The notes under the pieces were generated by a model. That model had not been told where the DNA came from. It ran no database searches and saw nothing but the letters and a program-made list of their open reading frames with translations. A stretch of DNA of 64,000 nt from the NCBI RefSeq assembly GCF_035222375.1, contig NW_026946364.1, positions 558,001-622,000 of the forward strand, given 5' to 3'. The position numbers and the translations under genes are program-made. Below are positions 52,352 to 64,000 of the stretch, piece by piece. Source of the stretch: Podospora pseudocomata (lineage: Eukaryota > Ascomycota > Sordariomycetes > Sordariales > Podosporaceae). Within the stretch, counting starts at the first letter, position 1; the number at the start of each line of letters is the position of its first letter.

Positions 52352-53896
52352 TTACCGGCCACCAAGCCTCAGCAGCTTCGTCCTCAGCCAGAGCACAAAC
52401 CCGGCCCAGTAGCTCTGCGTCTTCCGCTTGGGACCGCTCCCTCTTCGCGGCCGAGTCTGCTCAAACCGCACAGCGTCGACATTAGGGCCGAAGGCGGGCG
52501 GCGTCTCGAGCGGAACGCTGTCGTACTTGCGGCTCATGAAGCGCATCTGCTCCTCGCCGCTCGGCGAGTCGGTGTGGCGCCTGTTGATGGCGCCGCCGAC
52601 CTGGGGAGCGGAAGAAGAGGTGTAGGCTCCTTCAAGGTCCTGTCGCGAAGAGTTGCTGACGGTCGTGCCCTCGGTCCAAGAAGCGCCCTTTCTACCAAAA
52701 ACAGCCTGGATGCCGCTGGAGGTGGATGCGGGGGGAGAAATAACATTGCTAAGGCTGTTCCCAGTGTTCTTGCGGTGGATGGACGGACGGGCTGGGGCTC
52801 CCTTCTCGATGCGACTCGCTTCCTTGGTGTCCCTACGCTCCCTCTTCTTGATCATCTCGCGGTCGTACTTTTCCTCCTTGATGTTCTCGCGCTCCTCAAA
52901 CTTGCGGCGAGCGGCTCGGATCTTTTCGGCGCGGTTAGCCGTGTCCAGCTCGGAGCGGCTGCGAAGTCGGGGAAAGTTCGCCATGTCGAGCGAGCTGCGC
53001 AAAGGCGACATTTGAGTGGCGCCAGAAGATGAGTTGTTGATTGTTCCGGCTCCGATACTGCCGGTTGGCGAGTCGAGAGTGGTGCCCAAGGACACGCTGA
53101 CGCTGTTTGTCAACTGCAGATCGGACTGGCTAGTCGTGGAGATGGTGCCATTCGCAAGTCGGGAAATGACAGTCGCACCTGACGCCGACCTGGAAGTGCC
53201 ACCTGTCGTATTGATGCGGAGAGAGGGCGCTTTGGAAGGTACCTCGGTGTATGACCCGGTGCGCTGGCTCTGGAGCGATGGTCGGCGGGGATTTGAGAGA
53301 TTTGACTGCGATGATAACGCTGGTGGCGGGGCAGAGGAGTGGCTATGGCTGTGGTTATGGTATTGCGCGGGAGAGTCAAAGTCGTCCTCGTTCTCGGTAA
53401 TAGTGGGGGAGCAGTTGCGCTCGTTGTGAGTGCTATTGATGGTATTCGCAACGGTATTGTCAAACGAAGCAAGCGAGTTCGCATATGACAAGGGTGGCGT
53501 CGACGTCCGCGGGGCCTGCGCAAAAGGATGGATGAAAGCTCCTCCGCGAGGACCGCTGCCAGTAGAAGCTTGCGACGGCGTACGGCCGTGGTGGAATTTG
53601 GCTCGAATGCTGCTTCCGCCGCCTGGAACAGACACCACGTTGCTCTCGACACCCAGACCCATTGCTCCTCCTGATAAGCCACCAGGGAACGCCTTCTCAT
53701 CCCACTCCCCATTCTCCAGCTGCTCAATCGACTGCTCATCCCACCCTCTATCCAGATCCAGCGAGTTCTTTTCCGAATGCGACAGCTTCAGGTTCTTCGC
53801 TGTCTTCAATATTGGCTTCACCATCTTTCCCCTCGCCTTCGTCAGCTTTTTATTGAGCACCGCACCACCGCCAACAGTCGTCATTTCTGGCAACAT
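52352..53896 (-). CDS. Conserved-looking Ser-rich, largely disordered protein of unknown function
   Basis: 514 residues from ATG 53896 (MLPEMTTVGGGAVLNKKLTKARGKMVKPILK). The frame stays open a further 149 codons upstream, but that part has leader-like composition and starts in a repetitive stretch, so the downstream ATG is preferred. Seen: a basic N terminus, WDEQSIEQLENGEWDEKAFPGG, a long Ser/Thr/Asn/Pro-rich region with many possible phosphosites, a strongly charged helix (AEKIRAARRKFEERENIKEEKYDREMIKKRERRDTKE), and a short C-terminal hydrophobic/basic segment (SYWAGFVLWLRTKLLRLGGR) that could touch a membrane. I do not recognise a domain. Codon use and length support a real gene. No intron is apparent. 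Confidence 0.7.
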   Translation of the reverse strand: MLPEMTTVGGGAVLNKKLTKARGKMVKPILKTAKNLKLSHSEKNSLDLDRGWDEQSIEQLENGEWDEKAFPGGLSGGAMGLGVESNVVSVPGGGSSIRAKFHHGRTPSQASTGSGPRGGAFIHPFAQAPRTSTPPLSYANSLASFDNTVANTINSTHNERNCSPTITENEDDFDSPAQYHNHSHSHSSAPPPALSSQSNLSNPRRPSLQSQRTGSYTEVPSKAPSLRINTTGGTSRSASGATVISRLANGTISTTSQSDLQLTNSVSVSLGTTLDSPTGSIGAGTINNSSSGATQMSPLRSSLDMANFPRLRSRSELDTANRAEKIRAARRKFEERENIKEEKYDREMIKKRERRDTKEASRIEKGAPARPSIHRKNTGNSLSNVISPPASTSSGIQAVFGRKGASWTEGTTVSNSSRQDLEGAYTSSSAPQVGGAINRRHTDSPSGEEQMRFMSRKYDSVPLETPPAFGPNVDAVRFEQTRPRRGSGPKRKTQSYWAGFVLWLRTKLLRLGGR

Positions 53897-56800
53897 TGTC
53901 CTTCTTTCTTTTCTTTTGTACTGCCCAATTTTGCGCAATTCTCCTTTTTTCCCAGTATGCGGGGAAAAGTCGATGATCGGAGTTCCCAAGATGACGTTGC
54001 TGCCGCGTCTGAATGTCGTCTTCGATTTTTCGGATCCTCCGGAATTCAACAGCGCTGCGCGCGGTTCAATTTTCAAGCACGACGACAACGACAAAACCAG
54101 CAAAAAGGAACAGGGAGAACAAGACGAGACTGCGGGGCTGAATGCATCTAATGGTCGCAGTGCCAAAACTAAGAAAATAGAAACTTCCCCCCTCTTTTTT
54201 TCTTTTGCGATCTTTGCCCCGAGGGCTGGGCCTTGCACCTCTCTCTCTCTCTCTCGTCTTCCTCCAAATCCACCGAGCAGCAGCCCCCAGATGACACCAA
54301 ATAATAATGACTGGAGAGAGGGAAATAATGCCGTGTCAAGCAATCAATCAATCAATCAAGCCACGAAAAAAAGCGTGGACAGGACAGGCACCAAAACAAA
54401 CAAAGGGGCGGGGGGGCAAGAGGGGAAGTGATTGATTGAATGGTTGCAAAATGTCTAATTCGACGTCGAGCGGCGCGGGTGTGGGATAATTAGACGCGGG
54501 CGCGGGCCTCGTTGATCGGGTTCCTGTCTCGGTCGCGCGCGGGGTTGATGGTGGTGATTGTTGATGGGTGGTCGCAGAAGTAAGGGGCGACTGAGATGCT
54601 GTGACGGATGTTGTGATGAGGAGTAAAGAGGAGGGGAGGTGGTTGGTGTAGGTTGGGCTGTCGGAGAGGGGTGGTGTGGTGGTGGTGGTGGTGGCCGTGT
54701 GTAGGTGGTGTGTGTGGCCGGTAAAATGGACGGATGGATGGATGGCCAAGGAGAGGATAAAGGGGGGAAGGAGGAGGAGGAGGAGAGGAGACGAGGGGAA
54801 ATCCAGGAATTCAAATGGGTGTGGTGGGATGATCTGATGGGGATGCTTCCCTCGATCTTCGTTCCCGGCGGTGCGCACCACCGTGTTGCTGGGTCCCTGG
54901 GTGGAAAGGGAAGAAGCACTAGGCGGGAGGAGGGGCCACTACGGAGTACTACCTGCTGGCGCACGCACCAAGGCACGAACGCCTAGCCACTGATTCAGCC
55001 TCACTCCCAGTCGATGGGCGCCATGTGTGGGGGAGAAAAGAGGGGGCGACAGGGGTGGTATCCAGCCAGTCAGCCGTCTGCGTCCGCGAATCCGCGTTCG
55101 TCAGCCACACCACAGTCCGGGTTGATTGGACAAAGGCCAGCCATCAGCTGCTGTAAGTAATTGCTGCTTTGCGTGTGCTTCTGCAGCACAGATGGATTGA
55201 CTACAATGGCCATGGCTGGCCAGTGCTGAAGATATGTATCAGTGATAGTAGATAGTAAGTATGCTCCTGTGTGTAGCCATCGCCGGTTGCTCCGCCAGCA
55301 CCCTGCCAGACGTTTTACAAAAATTGGCTCAACCCGGCCTCGGAATATCCGACCATACCGGCGGTCAAGAAGCAAAAGGAAGAAAAAGATGGAAAAAGAT
55401 CTGGCCCCCTGACTACACTATAGAAGAGTCGATAGCGCCAGTGATCCATGATTCGACGGGTGGATCTGCCGGCTCCGACAGCATGTTCCCGCGATTTCTT
55501 CAAGATGGCACTAGTTGTAGTAACAGGTGAAGAAAATGATGGCCGGTTGCGGTTGCAACGGGGATCGGTGATCTCTGCAAAACAGCAAAGCTCTTTGGGC
55601 TGCTGGCGAGTGAAACATGCACGCGCTTGGGTCCTTTAGGGTTGGATTCTGTTTCCGTTTTTGTTTTCTTGCTGTTTTTAGCCCGCCAGGGACCATGACA
55701 CCGCTCTCTTCAAAAGCCCAACGTCTCCGCTTGCTAGCAACTGCAAAGTTGACCGCATCTTCAAAACGACCGAACACAAAGTAAAAAAAAAAAAAAAAAA
55801 AAAATCAACGCTTCTCTTTTTGCACACTTGAGAAGAGAGAGAGAGAGACAACATGGCCGTGCAGGAAACAAGAAGGTGCTCCGCTTACTGGAGTATATGC
55901 AATGTAGGACAGCTCAGACACCTCAGACACCTCATACAGCAGCAGTAAAGATAAGAGTCTAGCCAGCCGACCAAGCAGTGTTTCTCAATTGCTAATACTA
56001 TTACCGGAAACATGGAACTTCCCCATGGTTTCATCAAGAGCGGTCAAAGTACCACTACTCCGTAATCACTCGCCGTTCTCGTCACCTTGCACAGATTGCG
56101 CGTTCATCCGGAGGCGTCGTTTGTGGTGAACTGACGACGGCGGTATCTGCCCCTGGAGGTGAGCATTGAGGTGCCATGGTGGAACGAACACATTGAACCC
56201 CGCACCGCCGAAGCCGGTGGCGGGCACACAACGCACCGGGGAACGTGCGATAACTTCCCCTCGTCTTCCTCAAACCCCTCCAACCCCTCGAAGCTCCTCC
56301 CCCTCCACACGGATGTGGTGTTGTCGTTGTGGGTTGCGCCGTGTCGGTGTGGGCGAGCTGCAGTTTGGTTGGCTTCTTTGCGCGCCCAGCCGCCCATCCG
56401 TCGCCGCCGCCTTCTCGATCTGTCTGCTTCCAAACATGTTGCTTGCTGTTCCCATGAGCGTCACCGCCACGGCTCGACGGCACGACCCGAGTTTGAGCCA
56501 AAAACCCCGCATCTTGTCCTCCTACCATCCTGAGTGTTGTCTCTGTTTTTTTTCTTTTCTGCGCGTTGCTCTAGGATGCGAACTGGGGGTGGAGAAAACC
56601 GGGGGAGGAGGCGGGACAGGATCCACGGATTGTCTTCCTTCTCGGTCGGCGGTGAACATTAACGGTGAAGGTGGGGCTTTTACCCGGCCGGGGCCCCTGC
56701 CGAGAATGGATGGGTGGGCGGTCAAGTCCCAAGTTGAGAAGATGACCCAAGCAAAGGCGGTGGCCGGATCTCCTTCCCTGCCTAATACGGATGCTCAAAA

Positions 56801-59800
56801 CACTGCCCTTCTCCTTGCCAGCCGGTGAAGAACTTTTCCCCCTCTTCGTGGAAGCTTTATAACGGCTTGCACGGCTCGCTATCTCGCCGGTGGCTGGAAC
56901 GAGTTAAACGAGAGCAGGAATAGAGAAGGAGACACAAGCAGATAGAGTATCATTGGACCGACCGTTGGCCCAGCACACTTGGTTGCTGCAGTTGAAACCC
57001 CCAACGTTGGACTCGATTGACCTGCCCTCCGCGGTTTCCATGCATCACCCCGGCCATGGGTGGCGTCGGCGATAAAAATTGAAAGTAGAGATAGAGATGT
57101 GAGATGAGAGGGACAAAGGAGCTGTGATAATGCGCATTCAATGCACATTGCATAATGGACCATGAGGAAAAGGTCTGGATGCAAGCTTTCCCCCTTCATA
57201 GTTCTCCCGTCCTTCAGATCGCGACGAAAGCTACCACTAGGTAGCAAATAGCTGCGAAAGAGAAGGAATCATACAGTTGCAACAAGCAACAATCAAGAGG
57301 GTCAAAGAGCATATAGCTCTTCGAGACTCAAAGGCACTTGCTTGCATTGTTTGTCCACTGGGACGACGGCTCACCCATGGGCTTATCCTGGCCAACGCAA
57401 GTCCTAAGAAGTCTTTCCATGGGCCTACTGCTTAATATTTCTTGCCAATGTCAGATGACTAGGTGCCGGTCCTGGAGCCCAGAGAACTTATAACAGGCCG
57501 AATAAACTTGTAGGTAGACAGTCCATGATGGTTGATGATGAGCTGACCTGAATCCTAGAGGCGGAGGGGATACGCCGTTCTCCATAGATCATGGCAATGT
57601 TGTCGTCTCGAAGCTGAAACAGAGAAATAGAACAAGCTCTAGTCTTCTGATTATAACCGGCCCCTGGTGTGAAGCGAGACCAATTTCTCTTGGGATGTCT
57701 GAAGTCCTAAATCTTGAAGATTCCTGGGGGGCGAGACACCAGAGGTATATGGCAGCCTGGATGGTGGTAGAGTTGTTTTATCTGATGGGTTCTATGAATC
57801 AGCAGCGCTGACTCCAGATATATCATGACTTGTGGTAGTTCAGCCCTGTCTGAACCCACCGATGACATAACCAGTCACTCATGAGTGGTCGCTCTCGAGT
57901 CCCGATCTACTCCCAAACAAGGAACTCGTCGCGAAGTGAAAGCAGGCAGAGTGATGAGGCAGAAGCAGATTGTGTCCTCTAATTGGTGAGAATTTCAACC
58001 GCGAATCCTAGCCCAAACCTCGCAGATGCTTGCTCTCGGGGAGGGAAGGACCGCTCCGCCTCAAAAGCGTATTCCGCATTTGCCTTGCTTCCGAATGGCT
58101 GCTCCTTCGCGCACAATGCAAATCCACTGGTGATGTTGGAGCTAGCGGGACATCGGCTGAAGTGAAATACTTGGTCCAAGATTCCTGTCAACACGTCTCT
58201 GTGCCTGACGAATTGGGATCGATGTATCCTTAGAGCCTTCCTTCTCCCAGCATGATCCTCCGTTGGGGCTCGGGGGGTGTAGATAAAGCATTCCCAAGCT
58301 AAGCAGCCGCTTTCTCCGAGAGAGTGCCTGGACCCTCTCCTATCGCTGGACCATCACACCGTCGCCCAACTGCTTTGATCCTGAAAGAAGCACGCCGCAC
58401 ACGTCTGACATACGAAGAGCTGCATGTTGAAAAGAAGACTCATCCTCTCACTTCATGCGTGACACACTGTTGCTTCTCGGTGCTTGGTGTGTAGATTCTC
58501 GAGGTTGCTTGCCACGTAGGGGAAGTTGAACTCTGGTAGAGAAGAGCACTTGACAGCGACCACACAACATGACAACTTCATGTTCCCCGTTACGGCTGTG
58601 TTCTGATCATGTCCATCACCTGAACTTTGACAGAGCGCTTTAACCAAGTACCTTCAAGTACCCTTGGTGTCTTCCCCGCAATCGGCAGGGCCTCGTCGAT
58701 GTGACTGATCACCTCATACGTCCTCGTTGCCGCTGCCGAGGAAATCTAGAACTCCCAGAAGGCGGGGTTTCTGTTACCATAATCAGCGTCCGGACACAAA
58801 CTAGAGAGGGGTCGCGGTGGCAATGATCGTACCGCAGAGGTTCAAAGCCCGGTGACCGCGGCCAAGTTCACCAGCCATGTCGATCCCATATGGGCACTGG
58901 GAGGCGTCCGTTGGTGATGAAGAAGTTGGACAGGAAATGTGCTCTGCATCCAAGCTGAAGCCAGATCGGCCAACCAGAAAGCAAAGACGGGGTGTTTCGC
59001 CGTCTGCAGCAGTCCTCGTGACTATCAAAGCCCCAAGGACATTTCAGGGAAAGCTTTGCCGTCAGGTAGAAAGCGTCTGAGGACTCCGGGGAGGGTTTCG
59101 ACCTTCCTAGTCCCAACGGTCCCATAGCGTTCAAAACACATAATCTAGGGAGCTCCCAAGCAGATCGTCAGTCGCTCGCCATAGTCTTAGACCCTCCCTT
59201 ATCCATTGCCAGATAGCAACTGGCTTGATGGCCTAGCGGTAGCGAAGCCGTTATCAGGGAAGGACTCGCCACAGCGGTATGGCACGACAGGACAACGGCC
59301 CGCTTGCCGCTGTCCGCTCTCGGAGCCAGCTTATCGCTGGTTGGGCTGCGCTCTCGGGGTGTCTTGACCCATCTGCGGACGACGGCTGTTGACAAATGGT
59401 GACTTGAGGTGCTCTTGGACATGCCGGGAGAACGGAAGACGAGATGAGGAGGATGACCAAGACTCTCTTGACTCTAGGCTGTCGATTCGGCGGCGTGTCG
59501 GTGAGCTGGGGGGTCTTTCCTTGGATTATGCGCGCGGAACAGCCTATCAATTCGCCTCTTGACCGCCAGTCAGACTGTGCGAATCGTTGTTTGATCATGA
59601 GCAAGGCAGGCCTGCCCTGGGATCATATCCAGTGTTTTGAACAGACAAAGCTGGCCGGGTTTCAGTCGGACCGGTACGGTAATGGGTCGGTGACATGCAC
59701 GGCCTTTTCCACGGAACGGGAAAAGGAAAGGATCATGGATCCCGGAAGCTCTTTGACATTATCTGCTTGCCACGCTGGAGGAAGGAGATAATGGCAGGCT

Positions 59801-62800
59801 GTTGCTATCCTGAACCCTGTGCTTTGCATCAGCGACGCCAGAACAAGGCACCAAACGGTAATGATGCAACCACATCGTCGGGGCATATGCAGGAGAAAGG
59901 CGTCATAGAAGAGATAAATTGCTGAAAAGATTAGACATCATGGCCCCGCTTGGATGGCCCGCCTTTCGAGTTGTGGTAGATGTCGATATTACCTGCCTGT
60001 ATGCCCGGGGCATACCCACGCCGAGCCTGGATTTGGACCTGGGGGTCTGGGAGCCTGGGGGTCTGAGAGGCAGTCTCACAGTTTATCCAGAAAAATGCCA
60101 CTTTTCGCCGCAGGAAAAAAGCCCTTGAATGCGCATCATCCAGATCGACCGCATCTGCCGGAGCTGCACTGCTGCTTCCCCGAGCCATGTTCTCCGGGCC
60201 GCGGGTTGGGTTCCATTGTCCCATCACAGCAGACCTTCGCTTGCTGGGTGCTCCCCAATTTGCAGAAGCGAATGAATTCTCTTCCACATCATCTCACCAC
60301 CCAACAGCACCACGACAGCCACGATGCCCGCGCCAACCCCTCCCACTTGCTGCCCCGAGGTCGCTATGACGTTAGCGGGCCCTTGTTCACAATGCATCAG
60401 ATGCGGGTGGATTGCAAGTTGACAGGACATGGCCATGGGACGGCATTGCGTGCAGTCAGAGAAATGAGCGAGTGCGTGGCGGGGGGGGGGGGCGGTCGCA
60501 GAGAGCTTGAAGAACTTTGCAACCCCTCGATTCGGCTCTGAGGTGGCAGTATTATTATTAGTGTGCCGCTTGATATCGGTTCTGCGCGTGCTGGTAGCGC
60601 ACTCCAACAAGGACCGCGGGATGGGCCAAGATGCCCTTGGTTGAGACCGGCGTCAATCTCAGCAACATGGCTCTGGCGAGGATTTCAATTCCGGATGAAT
60701 GGTCGACAAAGGGGATGTAGCAGTGACGTGCTGCACGAACACAATGCTCATCATTGCCCGGTTGGACAGCTGAAGCCAAGGCAATTCAGGGCGATGATGC
60801 TCTGGGTGTCTGGCTGGCTCTTCTCGAACCAGATGTCGATATTTCTTGTCAACACATTGCCGACGATATGCCGGCCCGATGAGGTCTGGGCACGCAGAAA
60901 AGAGGTTGCCATTATACGTGTGATGGCGAGGAGGATGCTGCAGCGTTGTAGTAAAGCATGATCCAACGATAACATATCGAATCCCATGGGGGTTGGCGTA
61001 GTGCAAGTCTGGAAATAGAAGTGCGAGATAGCAGGGTGTGCATTCTAGAAGGGCTTGTCGTTGCTTTTTTCTGAAGAACCGAAGTAAAGTACCTAGGTAG
61101 GTACTCAATCATCCCACGTCAGTGAACCTACCTATTCGCGACTGCCTCCCGTCCCGAGTTCACCAGAACAGGCAGGCAGCACAGACCACTCAGCCCACAG
61201 ACACTCAGCGAACCCTAATAACCGGGCCGGCAGAGTGGAAGAGCACTTTAAACTAACTTCTGACTGAGTGCGGGAAAGAATTATTTGCTCCCACAATATC
61301 CAAGTGTTTCTTGTCCTCTTGATGTAACACTTGGGTTTTAGCTGCAGAAGGAGTTGCAGCCTTGTTATTTTTACAAATTTCTTATCAGCAAGGCATCGCG
61401 ATATCTATGTGTGCCAACGCTTCAAAACGCATCCCGTCTCGCGGAAACGCCGTCATGGCAAGCCCGAATTAGATACGCCAGCACCATAGCAGTTTGTACA
61501 AGTCACAGAAAGTACATGTGTCTACTGGGCCACGGTGGATGGGAAAGGAGAGACGTTGGGTGAGTGTGGGATGATTCTTGGCATATCGCTGGCCGCAACC
61601 TCATCCCCACATACCCCAACTCATATACACACCACACACCTCTAATTTATTCATCGTCAGAGAGACGGCGCGGGATGTTTTCCAGCTTTGTGGGGATGCG
61701 TGTAGCAAGTCGTCTTCACTCGGGAGATCGTCACGCAATCCGTTAGGTCACACATCGCGAACTATGGGGGGGAATAAGAAAGTTCGCCGCCGGTGAGCGC
61801 CCTTCCGGATCGCCAACGATGTGGCGCCTGCTTCGACGCCATTGAACGGCAACGAACGGGACGCTCCGTTGGATTGCGACATGAGTCGTGCCAGGTGGGC
61901 CCACCTGACAAAACATATTCACCAGCTTCACCAAGGTATGTACACACCATTAGACCTTGTCTTGAGATTTATCATATATACGACAAATGTAGTGCTATAT
62001 TTGCACCTACATCACACCCAGCAGAGTAGTTATACCTATGTGGCTCAGCCGGCCGGTTGACACCTGGCCATCCAAACTCGGCTCTTCTGCTCGAGACTGG
62101 ACATTGGCCGGCACACCAGTCCAACGCTTTGGACTCGAATTCCATGATGCTGCCACTCACTGCCACTCTGATGTTTTCAGGGATGAGACAATGACCTGAT
62201 CCTGATCCTTTCCACGAGTGGATGCTGCCCCTGAGAGCAACAACTTTGCGGAGGCTCAGCAGCACTCGGCTTCGGTCCGGCTCGACTCCCCCGGCCTGTG
62301 GGGGCCCGAATTCTCCTCGGCCGTTGTGACGTCTGGTCCACATGGCGGCCCGTGTAGGGCGGTCGAATTTGACGACGTCCCTGAGCGAGACGTGGTGAAA
62401 CAACAGTCTCTCGCGTACCGAACCCGAACATTGAACACGCCAGCAACTGTCTCCTGAGCAGAAAGATGTGTCTTTTTCTTCTCGCCAACCAGGAGAGCCA
62501 TGGTTCGTCAACATCACAGATATCATGCAACCACCTTCGGCGTTTACGGACCTAAAGATCTTCGGCCTACTCTTTTCTTCTGTCTCTGCACGGCATTTGC
62601 TCTGAGCAAGGGCATAGTTTGATCCCGATGTCCATAGTTGGCAAGCGCTGCGGGTCATAACAGGGACCATGCTCAAATCAAAGAGTTCACCAGGCTCAAA
62701 ACTTGATCGTCAACACGCGGTACCGTCGCAGAATGTTATTGACAGCGCATGACGAAGCCAGCCCTAAACCAGGCCTTGTTCTCACCGAGGCATGGCAGGA

Positions 62801-64000
62801 CGGCCTTGACCGAATTGAAGCGTGTCAACTATGAGGTGCAAACCAATCCTTACTAGCAGCGTTTCGGGTGGCAGCCGTTTATACAACAGGGGGCGCATCT
62901 GCTCGACCCCGATTAGTCTACACGGCCGCCAGCCAGCATACGCGGACCGCTCAAGATCTTGTTCGGATGCAAGGTGTCTTTCCGTCATCACGGCAGTGGC
63001 CGGGCACTTCGTACCTGCATGAGAGATGGCCATCGACACTTGTTGGGGCTTTCACCCTCAGTATGGACCCGCCCCCATCCACAAAGACAGGACGAAACGA
63101 AGCCCACGTCAACTGTCGTCACTATAGTCGGCTGCCCTAACGACACCCACGTCAAACATCGCCTGCCAGCACGCCAACGCAAAGATGGATGATATGATGA
63201 AGCCACATCTCGCTGCGTGGGTTATCCCGACAACCGAGGGTGCTTTGAAGGGGACCTACCTCTTTAACGACGGGATGATGTTGTGGCCCGTGCTTCCGTA
63301 TTGCCAAAATTGGCGGAGCAATGGATCGCCGGCTCGACCATTCTCCGTTCACGGCCAAGTGGGCTCCCGTTGGACCACCCTCGATGATATCCTTGAAGAC
63401 GGTAGGGTTTAGGACCCATCTCGGACAAGGAGTAGACCCTGTTTGACCTAATTTGTACCCGCTCTCCCCCGCCCATCAAAGGCTTTCGCCCGAGGCCGGT
63501 TCCCAAAGAGGTAGTCGATAACGTTGAATCTCCAGCACCAATGTCCCTTCACCATGTCGGGCCCGTGCCATACATATCCAAGGCCGGCAGCATGTCGTTT
63601 CGAGTCTTTCCGGCCCCGTCCCTCGCCGTGCTCCCCCAGGTGTGCATTCCGGGCAGGTAATTTCATCACCGCCGACGGATTGGATGTCGACTGCAACACC
63701 AGCGTTGTAGAGACCGTGGGGTGGATCGTCAAAGGAACGCCAAGTACTCCAGAAAACAAACGGTTCTCCGTTCCAGACCTCCACACCTGGAGCCGCGGTG
63801 TTCATCTGATGATTCGATGATTCGTCGCTTGTCAACGTCGGATTTCCTGCGCTCCGCAAATGACTAATGACATATGAACCTCCAACCTGTTGTTCACAGC
63901 GAACGCGAGCTTTCACCAACAAGATTGCCGGCTCTATCCATTGAACAAGGCCATCAGCAACAAAGTGCAAGCCGGTCATTGCCGAGAAGGCCGGGAGATC
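53897..64000. other. About 10 kb without a supported gene
   Basis: The first ~1 kb is leader and promoter of the Ser-rich gene, with CT, CAAT, GGT, GGAT and GGA microsatellites. A 23-nt poly-A lies at about 55781-55803 and a poly-G run at about 60480-60492. From 55 kb on, GC content is ordinary and frames reach 234 codons on both strands, but none shows a known motif or a convincing start, splice and family pattern. There is no RIP-like AT shift. Possible contents are long promoters, non-coding RNA or an unrecognised multi-exon gene. Confidence 0.5.

Noticed and set aside
53897-54343. Upstream extension of the Ser-rich protein by 149 codons
   Set aside because: The sequence is simple-repeat and leader-like; the ATG at 53896 starts the region with protein-like composition.
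53430-54431. 333-codon plus-strand frame opposite the Ser-rich gene
   Set aside because: Antisense to a Ser-rich gene; its Ser/Pro content follows from that overlap.
56166-56828. 220-codon plus-strand frame
   Set aside because: Pro/Arg/Cys-rich, chance-like composition; overlapping frames of similar length occur on both strands.
59220-59240. A-box-like TGGCCTAGCGGT
   Set aside because: No B-box at proper distance and no tRNA fold.
61972-62676. 234-codon minus-strand frame in the gene desert
   Set aside because: No family motif, no plausible splice context, and similar lengths occur by chance at this GC content.
63476-63979. 167-codon minus-strand frame at the window end
   Set aside because: No recognisable motif; it may continue outside the window but nothing supports it.
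1-64000. CRISPR arrays, 5S rRNA, intact tRNA genes, bacterial-type operators
   Set aside because: None found; the host is a eukaryote and no 5S-like sequence or foldable tRNA was recognised on either strand.

Overview
The window is nuclear DNA of a filamentous ascomycete, most likely a Sordariomycete of the Sordariales type. Gene density is moderate. Introns are short (48-109 nt) with GTRNGT-like donors and CTRAC/CTAAC branch sites. The gene set is fungal (Rok1 helicase, Tim10, a GID-complex RING subunit, a GH76 mannanase-like protein, an Stb6-like protein). AT-shifted repeat remnants look like repeat-induced point mutation (RIP). The species cannot be named from the sequence alone.

Layout. 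1-5.4 kb: 3' end of mitochondrial isoleucyl-tRNA synthetase, the ROK1 helicase, and a convergent SPRY-domain gene. 5.4-9.5 kb: a decayed accessory patch with an AT-rich stretch, a ~621-bp inverted-repeat transposon and the broken vWA/alpha-kinase gene it interrupts. 9.5-12.2 kb: a vacuolar Ca2+/H+ exchanger with six inferred exons, one of them apparently only 3 nt long. 13.2-14.2 kb: an F-box pseudogene. 15-23.5 kb: mitochondrial lysyl-tRNA synthetase, TIM10, an Stb6-like gene and the RMD5/GID2 ubiquitin-ligase subunit, the last bracketed by two small related repeats. 24-28.6 kb: a secreted GH76 protein and mitochondrial adenylate kinase. 30.5-39.3 kb: MDM38/LETM1, a UPF0658 Golgi membrane protein and mitochondrial D-lactate dehydrogenase. 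40.6-42.8 kb: a possible 54-residue protein gene and an amidase. 43.5-50.7 kb: a complete-length, recently inserted Ty3/Gypsy chromovirus-type LTR retrotransposon. 52.3-53.9 kb: one uncharacterised Ser-rich protein. 53.9-64 kb: about 10 kb in which I can support no gene.

How the genes relate. Six of the housekeeping genes act in mitochondria: two tRNA synthetases, Tim10, adenylate kinase, Mdm38 and D-lactate dehydrogenase. They are separate transcription units on both strands, so this is probably chance rather than an operon-like arrangement. The most interesting points are the 3-nt exon in the Ca2+/H+ exchanger, an 11-nt LTR/primer-site complementarity that suggests a self-priming retrotransposon, the transposon with 8-bp target duplication inside the alpha-kinase pseudogene, and the two AGGCCT-array repeats around RMD5.
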